From Helianthus annuus (lineage: Eukaryota > Streptophyta > Magnoliopsida > Asterales > Asteraceae), in assembly GCF_002127325.2 (NCBI RefSeq), contig NC_035448.2, positions 128,413,144-128,477,143 of the forward strand: 64,000 nucleotides of DNA, given 5' to 3'. The notes beneath the pieces were generated by a model. That model saw only the letters and a list, made by a program, of their open reading frames with translations, did no database searches and was not told where the DNA came from. Of this stretch, positions 58,619 through 64,000 are shown one piece after another. Position numbers and translations under genes: made by a program. The stretch's first letter is position 1. Each line of letters starts with the position of its first letter.

Positions 58619-61122
58619 ATGGCTGAACCATCTAATCCACACAATGTGGAGGGTGAAAACCCAGAACAGCCGGTAGTAGCGGCTGATGTAGACGAAGATG
58701 ATGACGTTGACGTTCCCGATGGTGGGTTACCGGCGTTGAAGTGGTCAAAGGGTGGTTTTACACTCCTGAAGGCCACTGTGCAGATGGCCGACGAATGGGA
58801 TGCCACCTACCCACAAGAGGGGGACACCGGTGCCGATGCTCCGGCCGGTTATATAACCTTGTGGGCTGATTTTTTCAACGACGGCAACCTTAGGTTGCCG
58901 GTGACGGTGTTTGTTGCGGAGGTATTGGAGTATTATCATCTCCATATCTCCCAACTTAGTCCCTTTGGAATGTTCCGAATTAGGAACTTTGAATATACAT
59001 TCCGTGCCCATGGCTTGCCCGTCACAGTGGAAAATTTCCGGCGGTTCTACCAGTTGACGGTGAACACCGGTTTTTTCTCGTTTACTCAACGGCATGGGAG
59101 CTTGAAGTTGATGACGCCTCCTAAGGGTGTGACAGGCTGGAAGAAGAGGTTCTTCTATGTGAAAGCCTGTGCGGTCTATGCTAGCATGTCTTTCAGGAAT
59201 GTCAACGTTGGAGTTTCTGATGAAGATAATCCTGTTGCTACCGCAAAGACCGTGGACTGGTTCTCTAGGCTGCGGCCTATTGAACTCAAGAAGTTGGATA
59301 ACAATCAACTGTGGGTATTGCGGATGATGCTCACGAGACCAGATAGGAAGGCAAGGCCCGTTTTGCGGGAAAAGGGTGGTGGTAAGCTCCTTACACTTTG
59401 TTATTTTCCTTACTTCCTAAGCCTTGTAGTAACCTGCATGCATGCATCAGCGGATGCGGTTGGCTTGTGGAGAATGTTTGAGCCCGATTTCGAGGGCCGG
59501 GTTGAACTTATTGCGGTTGAGCTGAAGAAAGGCTTCAACCTTGAAATTCTTAGCAACTTCCGCGTACCATCGCGTGCGGTGTTGGATGCCCCGGTGCCGG
59601 GAGACGCAAGAGGTATGTCGTACGTGGCATTAGTTTTTTCAGTTTATCGTTTTGACTGGTTTTGTTGATTGTGTCAATCCAGGTATCCTTGCGGATTTGG
59701 GGAAGTTTGAGAAACGCATCCCGAAAAAGACTGTGGAGAAGAAAACGGTGAAGAAAACCGTGCGGGGTCGTGGCAAGGGGAGTTCTGAAGGCTCAGTTGC
59801 CCCTTCTTCAGTTGCTGAAGCCGCAGGTACCTATCGATCTTGTTATCGGGGATATACCGATTACGTGGTAGTATCTGACACCCTTGAGGGTTTGGGTGTT
59901 ATAGGTAGTGGTGCGGCTGCGGGTGGAACTGCTGTGGTTCCCCCCGTTGTTGGTGAGAAAAGAGGACCAGAGCAGAAGGCTGCTGGTGGTGGTGAACCGA
60001 AGCGTCGGAGACTGCAGACCAAGAGAGTTGCTCCGGCGCAAAAGAAACCTGCAGTTGCTGCTGGTAAGTATATCCCCTTTCCTTGTTTTGTATGTACAAT
60101 AGGTGGGAATAATCATTGATTCTCTTTGTGTTGCAGAATCCCGAGATGCAGGGTATTCTTTCTTTGACTTCCCTTCGTCTCCTCTGCATACCGCTGCTGC
60201 GGGTGCGGGGGTATCGAAGGAGACTGTCGTGCCCAAGGAGCCTACGGCCCCTTTTGTTGGGCCGGTTCGCGATCCCCCCTTGGAGAAAACGGTGGAAACG
60301 ACTGCTGACCAGATATTCGACACTGTGGATTCCTCAGACAATCTGATCTCTCCTAATGAGGGTGATGGATTGGACTTGAGGTTTTCAGATACTGGTAAGC
60401 AGAAGTCTGATGCTGAGGTGCGGCAGCAGGATGCTGAGCCGCAGAAGTCTCCTGCTGGTGAGAAAGGTACCGGCTCGTCTGCCGGTGTTGCGGGTGATGA
60501 TGGGCCTCCAATTCAGCCTGGGGAGTCTGAATTGGAGTATTACTACCGCACCTATACCCAGGGTCGTAGTACTTTGTATCACCGACCCCCCTGGACTGTT
60601 ATGCAGGGGGATGACATTTCCAACGACCCTTCGGCATGTAAGGAGATTCTGGGTGGTCTGGGCACCCCATTCGAAGTTGAACGTGCCCGTGCTGCACCCC
60701 GGGAGCTGCGCATAAACCAGCTCTCAACAATGTTGGTAGGATCTTCCATTGTGGCGAATGCCATTTTGGAAGATTACAAGGTGTTGGGCCGCCGCGAGGA
60801 AGAGGCTGCTCGCATGCGGGCTGAAGCGGAGAGGTTGGTCAAGGCTGCCCGTGCGGGTGCGGAGCAGCTTGAGAAGGACAAGGCTGCTTTTGAGAAGCAG
60901 AAGCAGACTTCTGAATGGGCTGCCACTGCCCAACTGAAACAGGTGCGTACCCTTGCTAAGCTTCTTGCTGATGAGCGCAAGAGTTGGAATGAAAAAATGT
61001 CCAATGAGCGCAAGAAGTGGAATGAATCTTGGGCTAAGCAGAATGACATTCTGTTTCATGCTCGGCAGGAGTTAACGAATGCCAAGGCGGTGATCGGAGT
61101 GTCGCGCTCCGGTCAAAGATAA
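58619..61122 (+). CDS. 'Putative gypsy type transposon' domain protein, four exons, probable antisense ORF of a Tat retrotransposon; 3' end broken by an LTR
   Basis: Exons 58619-59612, 59683-59826, 59905-60063 and 60137-61099 join in frame with GT/AG borders, all introns in phase 1. Start MAEPSNPHNVEG; an earlier in-frame ATA is unlikely to be used. Residues about 70-185 (YITLWADFF, LEYYHLHISQLSPFGMFRI, FRRFYQLTVNTGFFSF, GWKKRFFYVK) match the plant family known as putative gypsy type transposon (PF04195 as I recall). Exons 2-3 are basic with NLS-like KKTVKKTVRGRGK and PKRRRLQTKR. Exon 4 is acidic, then a long coiled coil (REEEAARMRAEAERLVKAAR, ADERKSWNEKMSNERKKWNE). From 61100 the frame runs seven codons into an inserted LTR and stops at 61122; about 753 residues remain. 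Antisense extra ORFs between pol and the 3' LTR are known in Tat-lineage elements. Function unknown. Confidence 0.72.
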
Positions 61123-62507
61123 TATTTATATACCCTAATTACCCTTAACAAATAGCTAGTGGTAGCAAGGGGTCGAACCACGAAGAGTATGTGGTTTGTG
61201 TGCGGATTTGATTGAATTATGAATAGTTGTCACTTTTATGAAGCTTGCTAACTTGTTTTTGAATATTTTGGTTTGATTGAAAGATGTGAGTTGAAATTAC
61301 TAAAACGATTAACTAAAATTAACTACTAATTGCAAGAAGTGAAAATGATTGTTTAAACAATAATAATAAAACAAGGCTCACACCCGGTTTCAACAATTGC
61401 AAGACCTAGGGTTACTATGTATTTTAATTAGCTTTACTTGAAATAGTTCGTTAACGGGTCGCAATCACAAAGCTTAGGTGTCAATCGCTATCAACGTTGT
61501 AAACAACGGACCATGATACACTTCGTTACTTTGGACTAACAAATCCTACCAAAAGACAAAGCATAAATACGTGCATTCATTTCACAAAGTCAAATTTAAT
61601 CATTCACTCGACAGTTTGCAAATTCAATACCAACGTAGGACAATTGTCTAAGATTCAAACGCAATTCAAGTTGTCACAAAACAATCAACAAAACATAGTA
61701 AACCCTAAATCTTACAAAAGTCTACACCGGGGTGAAACCTCCAAGAAATTAGCCGCTCATGGTGTAAACGGTACAATCAACGGATGCACAAGACTTCAAT
61801 TGGATCATCTTGGAGCTTGAGGATGGATGGTGGAATGATTAGGGTTTGGAAACGGTTGGTGGTGATGGATGGATGGAAGGTGATAGAATGGTTGTGATGA
61901 TGATGGACTAGGGTTTGGAATCAAGAAGATGATGGTGCCTTTGTTCTTGATTCCGGATGTAGCCGTGATGGATGATGGATTGGTGATGAGATGATAGTGA
62001 AAGATGGCTCCAAAATTCAAGTTCAAAACTCAAAACAAAGTGTAACTCCCGAATTGAAGGAGCTTCCCCCAATAAGAAGCGAACTAGACCCCCAAATAAC
62101 CAAAAATCCCGTTTCTGGTTTTGGCAGGCCGTCGCCGACGGCCACTACCCCGTCGGCGACGGGTCCTGGATTTTCATTGTTCGTCCGACGGCTTAAGTAC
62201 CTGGATACGGGTGTTTCTAGCCTACGGGCATTTTAAGGGGGCGTCGCCGACGGCTTGGGGCCCGTCGGCGACGGGTTCTCCATTTTCCACTTCAGATTTT
62301 TCCTCGTTTTGCTCCCGTGTGATCCGTAATGCGTTCCGATGTTCCGTTTTTCAATCCGATGACCCGTAAAGCTCCCGAAAAGCTCCTTAAACTTCATCAA
62401 ACCTGCAAAACACATTCTTGATTAAAAGTAGGCTATTCGAAACTAAAACTCACGTAAAAACGTTAAGTTAAACAATTACAAGCACCGGTTTTCACCCACG
62501 TATCACA
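61100..62507 (-). repeat. Gypsy C 3' LTR (1408 bp) inserted in the antisense gene
   Basis: Runs from TGTCGCGCTCC to CACGTATCACA; the minus-strand polypurine tract AAGTGTGGGGA (62508-62518) adjoins its right end. It resembles the gypsy D LTR in its start, in GGGGTCGAACCACG, and in TTAGCCGCTCATG. CGGAG at 61095-61099 would be the left target duplication; the right one is outside the window. No clear TATA box was found. Confidence 0.72.
62127..62275. repeat. CCGTCGCCGACGG palindromes in gypsy C LTR
   Basis: GGCCGTCGCCGACGGCC at 62127-62143, CCCGTCGGCGACGGG at 62149-62163 and 62261-62275, and CGTCGCCGACGG at 62242-62253. All are perfectly or nearly perfectly self-complementary. Confidence 0.88.
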
Positions 62508-63122
62508 TCCCCACACTTGTCTTTTGCTTGCCCTCAAGCAAATCTGTTTTTCACTTTCACGTGGGTCAAACAACGAACATACATCCCATTCCCGAGACAA
62601 GGTTAAGGTCTAATGTCATACAAAAGTTCAAACTCTTTATAATATTCAATGAATTTAGCGGTGACGTGCTTTAGATACACAAATGGTTACCCAAGATTAA
62701 CCCGCCCGTAAAACTAACAAATCATGCATATCCCTCACAATGTGCTCTCCACTCGGCTTAAAATTTGCTAACATGTGTAATGTGTTAGCTTTTCAACAAT
62801 TAATCGCTCAAAACCAAATAGAACACGTACCCGCATAGGCTTGCAACTCAATCATTCTCCACTATCGAACACAAATACTAAGCACAAGTCAAAAAGGTCT
62901 TTGAGGGGTTGTAACGGGGCTAGGCGAAGGGTAGGAATAGGGTATTTTTAAGTGGCTATGGTGATGAGAAATTCGAATTTTATTACCAAAGACTATCCTA
63001 AATAAAAGCAAACTATAAACATCCAACATGGGCAAAAACTTTCGCCTTTTATTCAACAACTACTAACACATCTTTTTGTGTTTTTCTCACTGCTTTTTCA
63101 TTCTTTTTCGTAACATTTTCTG

Positions 63123-63156
<34 letters not shown>

Positions 63157-64000
63157 TAAACCACAACTATACAAACAAATAATCCTAAAATCGAATTTCC
63201 ATCACACGGGTTTAAAAGAAAAAAAAAAAGCTTACGGTTATAGGCTATAGGGCGGTCAAATGAAAGGAGTAGGCTCAAAGTGGGCGACTAGGGGATTTAT
63301 TTGGGTAAGGGTAAGCAAATGGTGTAAAAGAAAAAGGTTTACCTAATGCCTTAATCATTCTCGTGCTTGTATTCGGTCTATAGTCTCGAATGTATCAAAA
63401 GTTGCAAGTTCTACAATACGCGACTAATGGCCCACTCAACAATGAAACATGTAAATGTGAATCTATGATGTAGAATGGCTCAATCCTCACGTATAAGGGT
63501 ATGATATGTGATATGCATACATTGCTAGTTCCTTAGGCGAATTATTCTCAAATAACCACCCACTAAATACCCGATATGCTTATTAATTTGAACTTGACCA
63601 TGACAAAAGACCAAATGGTTTGTGACATCCCTCGTTGACTTGGTTACTTGTGCTTTTGAGATTGCTTTGAAAACGAGACATTTTTGAAAAATTTTTGAAA
63701 TTTTCCCCCATCCCCACACTTGAGGTAAACATTGTCCTCAATGTGTAGTATTTAAATGAACGGGTCAAAATCGAAAATTTTTACTACTCCCCCATCCCCA
63801 CACTTGAGGTACATATTGTCCTCAATATGTAAGAACTAGAGTTTGTAAAACGCAAGGGATGTGACACGGCTAACCTCCCCAAAATTACACCCCGGAAATA
63901 AAATACAAAATACACTCCACTTATTTGCTAACTAAAGATCAAAGGTAAAAAGAAACGTATGCACCTGGTTTTTCACTAGTTCCTTGTGTGCTCTTCATCT
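62508..64000 (-). other. Gypsy C 3' internal region, incomplete
   Basis: Begins with the polypurine tract and continues with non-coding sequence typical of the region between pol and the 3' LTR. It has a run of about 28 T at 63122-63149. Two further polypurine-like blocks (63705-63743, 63788-63826), reading on the minus strand TTGAGGACAAT...CTCAAGTGTGGGGATGGGGG, are direct repeats 83 bp apart. No pol frame is reached before the window ends. Confidence 0.55.

Noticed and set aside
1..64000. tRNA or rRNA genes
   Set aside because: Only short tRNA-complementary primer sites of retroelements were found; no cloverleaf-sized gene was seen by eye, though no covariance search could be run.

Overview
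The window is plant nuclear DNA made almost entirely of nested transposable elements. I see no intact host gene. Spliced exons with GT/AG borders, long AT-rich stretches, Ty1/copia and Ty3/gypsy retroelements, Helitrons, hAT-like MITEs and a LINE tail indicate a flowering plant. The style of the gypsy LTRs (words such as CACGGCCCCGTG, ends such as TGTCACACCCC) is what I associate with Asteraceae; that placement is inference from memory.

Left part (1-20.6 kb). A minus-strand gypsy relic ('gypsy D') has its 3' LTR split into three pieces (443-567, 14683-15518, 16386-16764) and a degraded gag-protease region at 17.2-20.4 kb with no RT, RNase H or integrase. The LTR was entered by a copia-type gag-only retrotransposon, TR-GAG 1 (568-14677, TSD TGATT), and by a hAT-like MITE (15519-16377). 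A second hAT-like MITE lies in gag (18832-19412). The 5' LTR of TR-GAG 1 is split by a 6.6-kb Helitron (7959-14598) that carries exons of a B3-like gene with a tandemly duplicated first exon.

Middle (20.6-55.2 kb). A second Helitron of the same family, on the minus strand, probably has its 3' end at 20638 and its 5' end at 55200, with all of the following inside: a LINE tail, TR-GAG 2 (24804-30588, TSD GTTAC), a solo LTR (30800-33429, TSD CCAGT), a split membrane-protein exon, a segmental duplication, and two TIR transposons sitting in its 5' TA repeat (38756-39798 and 39848-55148). The larger TIR element holds a gypsy B solo LTR with its TSD (40306-42194), 1.04 kb of duplicated flank, a truncated gypsy A (43237-48978), then the 3' tail, LTR and same flank of a full-length gypsy B copy. 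This looks like two alleles joined in tandem.

Right part (55.2-64 kb). A minus-strand LTR of Tat-lineage type (about 55867-56816) is followed by a plus-strand, TATA-driven four-exon gene (58619-61099). It encodes a protein of the plant 'putative gypsy type transposon' family, probably the antisense extra ORF of that retrotransposon. A further gypsy LTR (61100-62507) interrupts it, and that element's 3' end runs off the window.

A theme that recurs in at least four unrelated LTR families is a short, family-specific, GC-rich palindromic word repeated several times, just upstream of the TATA box in the three families where a TATA-like box could be placed.
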